A DNA stretch of 64,000 nucleotides, taken from positions 34,254,514 to 34,318,513 of the forward strand of contig CM060177.1 in the NCBI GenBank assembly GCA_030549775.1. Direction: 5' to 3'. Shown here in pieces: positions 1-10,825 of the stretch. Source of the stretch: Tamarix chinensis (Eukaryota > Streptophyta > Magnoliopsida > Caryophyllales > Tamaricaceae). The position numbers were made by a program, and so were the translations under genes. Position 1 is the stretch's first letter; each line of letters begins with the position of its first letter. The notes beneath the pieces were generated by a model. The model did not search any database. It was not told the origin of the DNA and saw nothing but the letters and a program-made list of their open reading frames with translations.

Positions 1-1
1 G

Positions 2-700
2 ATGGTCCATGAAGGAATAGTTTTAGGGCATAAGATTTCATGCAAAGGGATAGAGGTAGACAAAGCCAAAATTAAAGTCATTGAGAAATTGCCACCCCCT
101 ACATGTGTTAAAGATATACGTAGTTTCCTTGGCCATGTAGGTTTCTATAGATGTTTCATTAAAGATTTTTCAAAATTTTCAAAATCTCTTTGTGATCTGT
201 TGACTAAAGATGTGTCCTTTCACTTTTCTGATGCATGTCTAGTTGCCTCTAACACTTTAAAGGCAAAACTTACGGATGCTCTGATTATTGTTACTGCTTA
301 CTAGAATTTACCTTTTAAGATCATGTGTGATGCTAGTGATGTTGCTATAGGAGCAGTCATGGGGCAACGTAAGGAAAAACTTTTCCATACTATCTATTAT
401 GCTAGACAGACTTTGAATTTAGCACAAATGAATTATGCAACAACTAAAAAAGAATTACTAGCTGTGGATTTCTCCTTTGACAAGTTTCATCCTTTTCTAT
501 TTCTTAACAACGCCATTGTCTATATTGACCATGCCGCCTTGATGTCTCTTTTTGTTAAGTAAAATGCAAAGCCCAGAATCAATCGATGGATTTTATTGTT
601 GCAAGAGTTCGACTTAGAAATTAGGGATAGGAAGGGTAGCGAGAATCAAGTAACTGATCATCTTTCTTATTTACCCTCAACCTACAAGGTCAATCAGGAA
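2..700 (+). pseudogene. Gypsy pol fragment: end of RT, connection and RNase H
   Basis: One reading frame (frame 2) carries the RT C-terminal motifs (IRSFLGHVGFYRCFIKDFSK) and then an RNase H start (MCDASDVAIGAVMGQ). The later RNase H block keeps the YATTKKELLAV and YIDHAAL patterns of gypsy polyproteins. A TAG stop after position 300 and a TAA near 560 interrupt it without changing frame. The same frame continues to about 1552, so decay here is by point mutation, not by indels. Known role of the family: synthesis of element cDNA and removal of the RNA template. This copy cannot encode a full product. Confidence 0.85.
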
Positions 701-2044
701 CCTACACTTATTCGAGATGCATTTCCCAATAAGATACTCTACACGGTTACAAATTATCCCTGGTATGCTGATATTGCTAACTATCTTGTAAGTGGAATCT
801 TATCCAATGATCTTTCCTTTCATCAAAGGAATAACTTCTTACATGATCTGAGGTACTACTTTTGGAATGATCCCTACCTCTATAGAATTTGTGCTGATCA
901 TGTCATTAGAAGATGCCTCCATGAGCATGAAATGCATTCTATACTATCTCATTATCATCGTAAAGAGTGTGGTGGCCATTTTGGCCCCACCAAAACAGCT
1001 ACAAAAGTCTTGCAATGTGGATTTTATTGGCCTACCTTATTTCATGATGCATACTCCTTTGCTAAGACTTGTGATAGGTGTTAAAGAATGGGAAATATTT
1101 CTAGAAAACAAGAGATTCCCCTCACAAAAATTAGTGTAGTAGAGTTATTCGATGTTTGAGGAATCAATTTTATGGGACAATTTCATAAGTGTATGCTTAA
1201 TGAATATATTCTTGCGGCAGTTGATTATGTATCTAAGTGGGTAGAGGCTATATCCACTCCCACAAACGATGTAAAAGTCATTACTAAATTTTTGAGAAAG
1301 AATATCTTTTCAAGGTTTGGGACACCTAAGACTATCATTAGTAATGGGGGTTCTCATTTTTGCAATAGAGCATTTAATGCTCTTTTGAGTAATTATGTAG
1401 TTAACCATAAGGTTTCTACCCCATATCATCCTCAAACTAGTGGTCAAGTGGAGGTGTCAAACCGTGAGCTTAAGAGAATTATTGAGAAAACGGTTAACTA
1501 CTCTATAAAGGATTGGTCCTTAAAACTTGATGATGCTCTATTGGCTTACTGAACCACTTTAAAAAACCCCGCATTGGAATTTGCCCTTATAATCTTGTTT
1601 TTGAATATTTGTGTCACCTCCCTGTAGAACTTGAGCATAAATCATTTTGGGCTACTCGTTTCCTTAACTTTGATATGCAAGCTGTAGGTGAGAAGAGGCT
1701 CCTTTAATTGAATGAAATCGATGAATTCCGGCTTAAGGCATTGAGAGTGTGAGGCTATACAAGGAGCACACAAAAAGGATTCATGATCAACGCATCACTA
1801 AACGAGAATTTGAAGTGGGGCAACAAGTGCTTCTATTTAATTATTGTTAGTGATTATTCCCTAGAAATCTTAGATCCCAATGGTCAGGACCGTTCACAAT
1901 CATGCAAGTTTTTCCATCTAGAGCAGTCAAAATCTCTAGCCTCAATAAAGAACCATTCAAAGTGAATGGACAAAGGTTGAAGGTGTATGAAGGTGGTGAG
2001 GTTGAAGCCCTCAAAACCACCATTCTTCTAGATGATCCCAAGTA
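701..2044 (+). pseudogene. Gypsy integrase and C-terminal pol region, decayed
   Basis: The zinc-binding HHCC region is visible ([20 protein letters not shown], then CDRC at about 1070-1081) and is followed by a TAA. The catalytic core runs from about 1130 to 1560. The first two acidic residues of the DDE triad appear changed to Asn (AAT codons at 1166-1168 in GINFMG and 1343-1345 in ISNGGSHF); the Glu in [10 protein letters not shown] (codon 1451-1453) is kept. After 1552 the frame breaks repeatedly, but a C-terminal segment is recognisable (FEVGQQ and GGEVEALKTTILLDDPK in shifted frames), ending near 2044. The integrase is therefore inactive on two independent grounds. Confidence 0.85.
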
Positions 2045-3067
2045 AAGCGAGAAAGTAAAGCTAATGACTATAAAAAAGCGATTCTTCGGAGGTAACCCAA
2101 GTTTTTTATTTATCTTTCTTATTTTTATTCACTTGGTTTGTTTGCTCTTTGAGTCCTTATGGCTTTTTTTTGATGGATTTGTAGGTGGTGACGTGGAAAT
2201 TCTATATAGAATGGCGACCATGGTCAAATTATTTGACTGTGAAGGCGTGAAATTAACTGAGCAAATTCTTTCCACCTCTACCAAATTCACTACTGCCACA
2301 ACTACATAACGCTGCCACCATCCCACCACCACCACAACTACCATCACATCATCCACTAACCTCTGCCACCTCCTCCATCAGATTGATCCGTGCATTTTTT
2401 TTCCCTTCTTTTCTTTTGTGCTTTTTGTTTCACATTGAGGATAATGTGATACATAAGCATGGGGGAGAAGATGGCCTATCCTTATTGTTTGGTTAGTATT
2501 CTGTTCTTCCCTATTTTATTTTGATGAGTGTTATTGTCTTTTTCCTTGGTTATTTCTTTTAGATATTTATCTAGAGAAAAAAAAACAAAACAAACAAAGA
2601 AAAGAAAAGGAAATGACCCTTCATCGATGATATTAAAGAGTATGTTTTGTCTTGCAATGGCATGAGTGTTTAGTTTGGCATGTTAAGACCCTTTGAATCA
2701 TCTTTTGAAAATGGATTTCTATGTGCTTGAATGTTTTGGTTGCATTGTTATGAGGTAAGTGTAATTGTGTTTGAGAACTTTAGGGTTATGCATGCCTTAA
2801 CATTTTTGTGGTATTGTAGTTTGACTTATGCTAATTTACTCTTTGCCAAAGGGGTTAGAATTAGAGAATTTTGGACCCAGTGAGAATTTGAGCCTTTAGA
2901 CTTATACATCACTATAGTCTCATTTTTCTTTTGTATGTGTCTCCCACCATGACTTGGAAAACTAGAACTTGCAATGGTTTTCTTCAAATCCACATATGAT
3001 TGAGATGTGCATTAAAATGATAGAGACACTTTTTTTTTCTCAAAACCTACATTAGCCAAATAGCATG
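2045..3067 (+). other. Athila-like 3' noncoding region, left part
   Basis: No coding sequence is supported. At 2431-2448 lies CACATTGAGGATAATGTG, an inverted repeat with a 6-bp stem, followed at about 2454-2468 by a G-rich tract (AAGCATGGGGGAGAAG) resembling an internal polypurine tract. The remainder is AT-rich spacer with the composition of Athila post-pol regions. It stops at the solo LTR target site (GCATG, 3063-3067). Confidence 0.6.
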
Positions 3068-3481
3068 TGAAATGCCTCGAAAATTTCGTATTTTATAAAA
3101 TACATTTAAAGTATATTTATTCGAATAATTATTTAAATAAATTATTTTTAAATTGAATTAATTAGGGTAAATCAAGAAGAAATTTATAAGTATTTTTATT
3201 AGAAGAGAATTTAGGTATTTTAGCTAATTAAGCATTTTATGATGAAAATAAATTAAGTAATTTATTTTATTTAAAATAAGAAGGAGAAAATAGTTTCAAA
3301 TTAATATTAATTTTATAAATAATTTAATTGGAGAAAATTAGGGTGTTTTGCTAATCAAAAAGGAATTTGTGGAAAATCTTTTAAAAATTCTAATTTAGCC
3401 TAAAAAGGGATTTTAAATATTATTTTATTTAAATATTAATATTTTTAAATATCCCAAATATTCTAATTAATTAAATTATCC

Positions 3482-4100
3482 CAAACCAATATTTTTCCTT
3501 TTTCCCTTTTCCTTTTTCCTTCTTTTCTTCTTTTTTCTTCTTCTTCTTTTCTTTTTCTTTTTCTCCTCTCCGAACTGGGCCAGCCCAGCGGCTCAGTTCC
3601 TCTTTTCCTTTCCTTTCCTTCGGCCCAGCCCGTGCCGCGCGTCCTCCTTCCGCCGTCCCTCGCAGCACCGCGTTTTAATCCCTTTCATTCCCCAAACGCG
3701 TCGTCCCATTTAAGTCACCCTCCGTCGCGCCCAGACCGGCCCGGTCTGCCCCCCCTTTTTCTTTCCTTTCCTTCCTCCTGAACCGCCCGGTTCCCTACCT
3801 TCTTCTTCTTCCCCAGCCTTCCCCGACGTCGACCAGCACCTGCACCGCCGCTCACCCCCTGGTTTTTCGCCGCCGGTTACGGTCGTTTTGACCGGCGATT
3901 TTTATTCCTATCTCTTCCCCCTGAATCTCCGACCCTCTTGACCCAACCAAATCTCCCTCTTCTCGCGCCATCCTCTCTCTCTCTCCTGCGCAACCCCCTT
4001 GCCCCGATTTGCTGCCGCCGGCCAAACGTCACCTCCGTTGACCCTAACCCTACTTTCCTTACTCCCTATCCGACCCACAGAACCCTATCCTCCCTTCTAA
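3482..4100 (+). repeat. Pyrimidine-rich tract of the giant LTR
   Basis: About 600 bp in which the plus strand is strongly C+T rich, starting with runs of TTTTTCCTTTTTCC type and passing into CCG-containing sequence. Open frames here arise from low complexity and are not genes. The tract sits immediately upstream of the TATA box, as in the sister LTR at 20997-21670, so it may be a promoter-proximal element (inference). Confidence 0.7.
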
Positions 4101-4103
4101 CCC

Positions 4104-4111
4104 TATAAATA
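4104..4111 (+). promoter_or_regulatory. Putative LTR TATA box
   Basis: TATAAATA within CCCTATAAATATCCCCCATA, followed by TAACCTGTATCGAGCT. The sister LTR has the near-identical block at 21677-21684 at almost the same distance from the LTR start (1,036 versus 1,112 bp). Conservation between two otherwise diverged copies supports a real core promoter. Transcription start would be about 25-35 bp downstream. Confidence 0.65.
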
Positions 4112-5747
4112 TCCCCCATAGTAACCTGTATCGAGCTCTTGATCCCCCCAACCCAGAATCCCGACCTTGCCACCGTCGCCACTTCAGACGCCATTACTTC
4201 CTTCCCAGGCCAACTTCAACACCTCTTCTTGCTACCAATCTCTTCCCTGCAATTCCCTCTAGCTAACTAAGCCCTTCAAATCCTTCGATTCTTCTTGAAT
4301 GAGCTGCCATAACCATGCAAAGTTTGCTACTCATCTCGCCCAAAATCTTGACCCCGAGACCTTGAACCACCTCCCACCGCCACATGCGCCGCTTCTAACA
4401 CCTTCCAAACCAACCATTAAATCCTACTAATTATCCTCTACAGCCCCATATAATTATTTTAATTTTTCTTCCTCTCCATTACCCATTTTCCTAATTTTTG
4501 GCCCTCTTAGACCACTTTTCCGGCCACCTCCGGGAACCACCGCCGGTGCCACCAATACCCTCCAACTCAAGGTGAAACCCTAGAACTTTTAAATACTTAC
4601 TTTCGATTTAGTGATAATTATTATGCTTTTATTCTAATTTTTAATGCTAATTCGAGTTTAATTATTATTATTATAATTATTATTGTTGTTGTTATCAACT
4701 TTATTTTAATTTCTAAATTTGGTTGACAGGTTTGGGAGTATTATGGAGTAAGATAAATTATTATTCTCGAATTTTGCCTATTTAATGTAATTATTACATG
4801 TTTAATGTTATTATGAATAATATAATTAATATTATTATTATTAGTGTAATTATTTAGTTAATATTGTAATTATTTCAGGAGGATTATAAACCTAAAATTT
4901 TAACTAAGTCTCGCACATTGGTTTTTTACAACTATTATTAACATTTTTAACATTTTTTCTAATTATATTATTATTATTATTATCTTTATTAACTTTATAT
5001 AATAAGTATATGTATAATATTAATATCTTTTTAAATTTCAAATAGTATTATCATTAAATGGGGAGGTTTCGAAAGCCACTTTGTAAATTTAAGGCATAGA
5101 TTATTATTATTATTAAGTTTTCTATTAATATTACTACTATTAGTAAAAATTTGTTATTATTAAAATTATTATTATAATAAATATTATTATTATTATTACC
5201 TTTACTAACCTTATTTTGGTAAAGGGTAGAAACCCTTATATCACCATTTTTACTTTAAATTATAATAGTATGTATTAATGTTTTAGTGGTTTTGGGCATA
5301 ATTAATTAAGAATCAAGACTTAAGATAAATTAGAAACTAATAGTAGTATAGGAAGGAAGCTAATCCTAGTATTTCTTCCCCATAAAAGGTGAGCCCAGTC
5401 AAATCCCTCAAGTGGAATAGGAGCATGCTCCAAGACCGATGTCGTTTTAGGTAAGGAGTGCTAAGGCCTTTTATATGCTTACGTGTATTATGTGTTTCGC
5501 ATATTATGTATCTATTGTCTATTATTATTAATTACTTTATATGTGGTATGACTTGGATTTGAAGTATTTTGCGCATGGTATGTGTATTAATTATGTATGA
5601 TGATATGTGTTGTGTATGTGAGGAATTCGATGTGGTTTGTGTGAGAGGAAGGATGAAAAAGGAGGATGGGGAAAGAATTTGATTAAGGGAAGTGAGTTAA
5701 CCTAATTTTATAGTTTTATAAGGAATAATCTAGTTTATGATGCTATT

Positions 5748-6060
5748 TGGGAGAATTTAATTTATGATATTATATGGGAGAATTTAATTTATGATTGATT
5801 GGGAGAATTAAATTATGGTTTGGTTGGGAGAATTTAGTTTATGACGTTATCTGGGAGAATATAATTTATAATATTATATGGGAGAATTTAAGTTATGATT
5901 TGATTGGGAGAGTTAATTTATAATTTTTTTGGGAGAATCTAATTCATGATGTTATTTGGGAAAATGTAATTTATGATATTATATGGGGGAATTCAATATA
6001 TACTTTTCCTTGGGAGATTCTAATTTATGATTTATGTGGAAGAATCTTTATGGCTTGAAT
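5748..6060 (+). repeat. 27-30-bp minisatellite in the giant LTR
   Basis: About 11 imperfect units of the form GGGAGAATTTAATTTATGAT plus 7-10 bp. Units differ by point changes and small indels. It is followed to about 6370 by a looser GGTATTAGGGTTTGTATGGT array. The same two arrays occur in the same order in the sister LTR. Confidence 0.8.
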
Positions 6061-6726
6061 TTAGGGTTTGGTATGGAAGAATCTTTATGGTTTGAATTTA
6101 GGGTTTGGTATGGGTGAATCTTGGGTTTTGGTTGGATTGAATTTATGGTTTTGTATAACAGAATCTAGGGTTTACCTGGTGGTATTAATGGTTGTATGTT
6201 GGTATTAGGGTTTGTATGATGATATTAAGGTTTGTATGGTGGTAATTATAGTTGTATGGTGGTATTAGGATTTACAGGGCGATATTGATGGTTGAATGGC
6301 GGTATTAGGGTTTGTATGATTGAATTTAGGATTTCACGTGGAATTTTAGGGTTTGCATGAAAACGGTTCAAAGGTTTGCATGGGGAGATTATTGTTTGCA
6401 TGGAAGCGAAATTTACGTGTGAAAAGTTGATTTGGGATGTAAGGGAGGAAGTAGAAGAGTTATTTGGGTGTTTGAATATTTTTGGTGAAAAATAATACGT
6501 AGGACGTTATAAGGGTATGGAGGAGACTGAATTATGATTTGTTGTGGTTAATTGAGGTATATGGTGGCTGATTAGGGTTTTTGGGGTTATCACGTGTATT
6601 TGGTAATTAAAGTGTAATTATGAAATTTTATGATTTGTTATGTATGATGATTTATCCATGTCTAGAATGAAAGCCTCTGAATAAGATACTTAAGACACTA
6701 ATCACTTAAAGGGGAAGATTGTTGAG

Positions 6727-7070
6727 CCGGGTCCAGACCGATCCACCGGTCAGAAATAGTGGTTAGGGTTATTACCCTATGTGTAACCGATCCACCGGTA
6801 ATAATAGTGGTGAGGACTTTGTCCCGCAAGTGTCCGGCCCACCGGAAATAATAGTGGGGTGACTCAAGCTCAATCAAAATAAATCATAGTTGCCAAAACA
6901 TTTAAAAGGTACTAATTACTTACAGTGGAACACCATGTGAGCAGGAACCAGCCGATCCACCGGTAAGGAATAGTGGTGAGGACTTTGTCCCGCAAGTGAC
7001 CGATCCACCGGCGAATAATAGTGGTGTGGACTTTGTCCCGCAAGTGACCGGCCCACCAGCAATAATAGTG
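6727..7070 (+). repeat. CCGATCCACCGG-type repeat array in the giant LTR
   Basis: Six units carry CCGATCCACCGG or CCGGCCCACC followed 3-12 bp later by AATAGTGG, spaced about 50-60 bp. Some are joined by GAGGACTTTGTCCCGCAAGTG. The array is split in two by CTCAAGCTCAATCAA and a TACTTACAGTGGAACACC block. The sister LTR carries the same bipartite arrangement, so it predates the split of the two copies. Confidence 0.8.
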
Positions 7071-7484
7071 GGGTGTTCCTGTGCTCACATGGACTTAATA
7101 AAAAGGCATGGTGTGAATCGAATTCTGATAAGAGATTAATGAAACGATTAATCTGGACTACAATTGGGCCTTTGTACGTACTTTGCCTGGTTGATCATAT
7201 GCATTTATGATTGTGTTCTTTTATTTTTCTGCATGGTTTATGTGTTTATGTGTTGGCCTTAGCGATCAAGTCACCTTACTCAGTACTGGACCCGTACTGA
7301 TACTACCTTGGTTGATGGGTCCTGTGATGATCCACCGATGGTGGGGAGCAGACCTCTTGTGCAGGTTTAAGATCAGAGACTGTTTGGGGTGGCAGGCCTG
7401 TCTTGAGTGAGTAGGCAATCCGGAATTTGACCCATCGGGTTTTATCTTTTTTAAATGTATTTCTAATTAGAAGTTACAAGTGTT

Positions 7485-7490
7485 AATAAA
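7485..7490 (+). terminator. Putative LTR polyadenylation signal
   Basis: AATAAA followed by GATTATGCGTACTCTGAT and a T-rich stretch. The sister LTR has AATAAA at 25499-25504 followed by the matching TATGCGTACTTTGAT. It lies 236 bp (here) and 255 bp (sister) before the LTR end. Confidence 0.5.
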
Positions 7491-7726
7491 CGATTATGCG
7501 TACTCTGATTTTGTTGTATGATCTTTTGAATTCTTTTATGAATTGTTAATTTGAATTTAACGTAAATCTTTTCTTTAGCCTTAGCACTTAGTACTGGAAC
7601 GGTCAGAGAGAACCGGTTTGGTACTAAGTATGGCGGTAACATTCCCAGAATTCACAGGTTTTAAGTGTTTCTATCTTAAATGCTTCCGCTTTCAAAAAAA
7701 AAAGTAGTGAATTTTGGGGTGTTACA

Positions 7727-8637
7727 GCATGACCTTCATAATTTATCCTTTGCTAACCCCATTATGCTTATGGCCATTTTTCTTGATCTAACCACACATG
7801 TAAACCAATTTCCTTTATCCCTCCCTAAGTATAGAATCAATGGTTGTTGTGCAATTTGAAAAAAGGAAGTTGGAAGTGTGATGTAAGCTAATCATGGGGG
7901 ACGTGTGAAAGAGTAAATGGTTGTGTATGATGAAAAGAAAATCGATATATCTCTTACAAAAAAATAAAAGAAGAATCAACAAGAAGTTTCGGGTGCTTGT
8001 GTTTCATGATGAAAAGTTGGGATGGTAAAATATATGTTATTAAAAAAATACCATATCTCATTGATACTATACTTTTAAATCCACTTCCAAAAAAAATTAT
8101 GTCCTAACCTTTTAACCCATGGCCCCATTACAACCCTAATAAGACCTCTTGACTTTTGTGTAATCTAATTCTTTCTAGTGGTGGAGAATCAAAAAGTATT
8201 CCAAGCATTTGGATTATCTTGATCATGAGTTAGAGGACTAGAGCAGAACCTTTAAATATAATAAAACACATGATAGGTGTATCCACAAGACCTAAAGTGA
8301 GAATTCTAATTCAAAACTTTGAGGAATGAGTGAGTTGGTATATGGTTGCCTGTTGTCCACTGTTGGATGTACTTTGTTGCATGGCAGGTCCCTAGAGCTC
8401 AATAATACAGTTACATTTCTCACATAAGGGTGCAACCTAAATATCTTTTGAAAAAGGTTTTTGAGCTTTTAATTGTTATATTTTTTTAGTCTTATTGCTT
8501 CTTACTTGACTCTTGTGCTATTAAAGGGCTAAATACTCTTTTATGAGAAATGGATCCTACTACTTTTCTTTTTCCCTATGGTAGGTTTCTTGTATTACTT
8601 TTCTTGGGGACAAGCAAATCTTTAAGCATGGGGAAGT
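7727..8637 (+). other. Athila-like 3' noncoding region, right part, with PPT
   Basis: The interrupted element resumes here after the duplicated GCATG. No coding sequence is visible. The stretch ends with a purine-rich tract (AAGCATGGGGAAGT, about 8624-8637) directly before the 3' LTR, the expected position of the plus-strand primer. Confidence 0.65.
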
Positions 8638-10042
8638 TGATAAGCGTAACTTTTACATCTTAATCCTAAGGTTTATAAGAGTTTTTACCTCTAATTTCAG
8701 TTGGAATTCTCCCTTTTTGTTCTTGTTACTGCCATTGTGTTGTGAAAATCTACAGGGTCCCAAGCAAAAAAAAAATTCATGAAGGATGGAAAAAGAATAA
8801 GCTTAAAGGGAGAAGAAAGGAGAAAAAAGGAGCAAAAGTTAAAGCGAAAAGAGATTTAGAGCTAAAATGTAAATTCTGGAATAAAATGAAAGCAAGAATG
8901 CATATTTAAAGTATACAGGGCTGAAAGAAGTGGAATTTAGACTAGGAAAAGTATGAATTTGAAGAATATTTCAACATAAAAGTTGTAGATATTTTTAATA
9001 TATTTCCAACACATCAAAAATCAACTTAATCGGAGTTATGATGAAAACATTACAGTCAAAATACACATAATTGTCAAAGCTGACATGGGAAGCCCATCTT
9101 TATCAATACCCTAGGGATCTGAGAGGTGATAATATAAAAACACTCATTCTAATTTCTCGAGGCAACCTCCACTCCCTCTCTCTTCTCTCTTCTCTATCCT
9201 CTTCCCCAATTCATCAAGATCTCTCTTGTAAATTAGAGACCGAGGTGCAATAAGTTAAATTTTTGGCAAGAATTTGTGAACATCAAGGGTGTTATTTAAT
9301 GATCATTTTTCTATCTATAGAATCTCTTGCTGTTTTTAATATTCTTGATATAAATTTGATAGGCTAGATCTTGTGCTAAGGTGAAGGGGAATTTCCCCCG
9401 ATTTGAATATGTTAAATTATTGCATCCTTTTTTATTCAATTCATGATCTATGTGTTGTGTTATTGATTGATTGATAGATTGATGAACCACGGCTAGATTT
9501 CAATTTTCGATGCGGGAAATACTAGTGAGATTGAGAGATAATCCAGTACTAGACCTAATAGGACAAAAGGAGAATATATTGTAGGTCAAGAGATGATCGA
9601 TTTAACCTCTACAACAATAAAGGAGGAAAATTTATGGACTTTAATGCATTAAATTCTATTAGACTCTAAACTAGAGATAGTTAAGGCCATAGATATGAAA
9701 TAGGGTGGTTGTGGCTTAAGAAAGTACAACACTTTCTATCCTTGTTGGCATAATTGATTGTGATTGTTGAATTATTTTGTGATGTGATATTCAATTACAT
9801 GTGAGGATTGGGGGCGATGAACCAGAACCTTAGCTCTTCTATTTATTTGAGTCACTTGAGTGATATTTTCCTTTCTTTTTAGCTTAGTTAGTTATTTTAG
9901 CTTACAATTTATTATTTCATATCATCTCTTAGTCTAGACATTTCTAAATTCTATAATTGTCCTAGTGGTCATTCACCAATCCCTGTGGGATTGACCTTGA
10001 CTACTACTCCGATCTTGTGCACTTGCTGGTAGGAACGTGTCA
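8638..10042 (+). mobile_element. 3' LTR of the Athila-like element
   Basis: It starts TGATAAGCGTAAC directly after the PPT and ends near CGTGTCA at 10042, about 1,405 bp, with the TG...CA ends of an LTR. The 3' portion includes CCAATCCCTGTGGGATTGAC, common in Athila-type LTRs. No target duplication can be tested because the left end of the element is outside the window. The exact 3' boundary is uncertain by tens of bases. Confidence 0.65.
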
Positions 10043-10823
10043 CTGGACTAGTGTGGTGCACTGGTTGTGGCTGTAGGAAGAATGGAGGAGGTGGTGGGGA
10101 GGTTGGGTGCTAGAGCTGCTGGTGCTAGCTACTAGTGCAGGCATAATGGTGTTGTGCGATGGTACGGTGGGCTGGGAAGTGTCGCTGGGGCTATGAGCGG
10201 CTGGTGGTGGTGGGTTATGCACTAGACGGGAAAGGCAGGGAGAGGAGGTGCTAGGAGCTACAAGAGTGTGAGGTGTGTTATATGTAGGGGAAGAACTAAA
10301 ATAAATAGGGAGAGGAGTTGTTTTTTTGGGGTGGGGTGTGCGTCTTGTATATGTATATAAAGTGTAGAGGCTTGTTTGGTTGGGGGCTCGAGGAATCTGT
10401 CGTGCACAATAGGGGGCTGTGAGGAATAGTGGCTTGGGGGTATGTTTGGAGTGTGTGTCTTCGTGTTGTGTGTAACGTGTGTATGTGAGTATAAATGAAG
10501 AGTGTGGATTAAAGTAAGAAAGTGAGGGAGACATGAGAGTATTTACAAGGGAGAAATAAAGTTTAGGAATTTATTTCAAACTATGGGTTGCGATTATTAA
10601 TAAAATAATTAGGATAAGATTTACGGATAAAAATTAGTATTAAAATAAATAGTATGTTTATATTAACTTTTTAACCTAATTATTTTTATATCTAAAACCG
10701 TCATAATAATAAGAATAATAATAACACTTTTAATATTTAACCTCATAAAAATAATAATTATAACTAATCATATAATTCTTAATTCTTAATTTATAATTAA
10801 CGTTTCTAAAATGGGGTATTATA
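10043..10823 (-). mobile_element. Giant-LTR fragment, second family, 5' part, minus strand
   Basis: On the plus strand it ends GGGGTATTATA, matching a TGTAATACCCC-type LTR start read on the minus strand. The last 300 bp match 14480-14763 and, around the solo LTR, 20490-20564 plus 25760-25925, including the shared blocks ATTATTTTTATATCTAAA and AATAATAATAACA. The G-rich plus-strand part (10050-10500) parallels 19500-20300. The long open frames here are low-complexity shadows. The fragment joins the Athila-like LTR at its left and copia pol at its right. Confidence 0.7.
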
Positions 10824-10825
10824 AT

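Larger units (their letters stand above)
3068..7726 (+). mobile_element. Giant solo LTR, 4,659 bp, with 5-bp target duplication
   Basis: The segment begins TGAAATGCCTCG and ends GGGGTGTTACA (TG...CA). It is flanked on both sides by GCATG (3063-3067 and 7727-7731), the 5-bp duplication expected of LTR-element integration. It has no PBS, gag or pol. Internal order: AT-rich 5' end, pyrimidine-rich block, TATA box, ATT-rich tract, 27-bp-type minisatellite, CCACCGG-type repeats, AATAAA, and a conserved terminal block with TTAGCACTTAGTACTGGAA. The copy at 20565-25759 shares this whole order and much of the sequence. The best reading is a solo LTR of a retrotransposon with unusually long LTRs (Ogre/Tat-like by size only). 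A single-unit nonautonomous element is an alternative. Confidence 0.85.
1..10042 (+). mobile_element. Athila-like Ty3/gypsy retrotransposon, left-truncated, split by a solo LTR
   Basis: The window opens inside pol. In order it reads: end of reverse transcriptase, RNase H, integrase, a long 3' noncoding region, a purine-rich PPT and a 3' LTR starting TGATAAGCG. A 4,659-bp solo LTR (3068-7726) interrupts the noncoding part; the sequence resumes at 7727 after the GCATG target duplication. The absence of a chromodomain after integrase, the long spacer between pol and the 3' LTR, and the TGATAAG LTR start are typical of Athila-type elements, so that clade is inferred. The 5' LTR, gag, protease and most of RT lie outside the window. 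The pol frame holds several in-frame stops, so the copy is dead. Confidence 0.85.

Noticed and set aside
10040..10534. Minus-strand open frame of 164 codons, Ser/Thr/Pro/His-rich
   Set aside because: It lies in the skewed block of a giant-LTR fragment; the equivalent region at 19500-20300 does not keep the frame.
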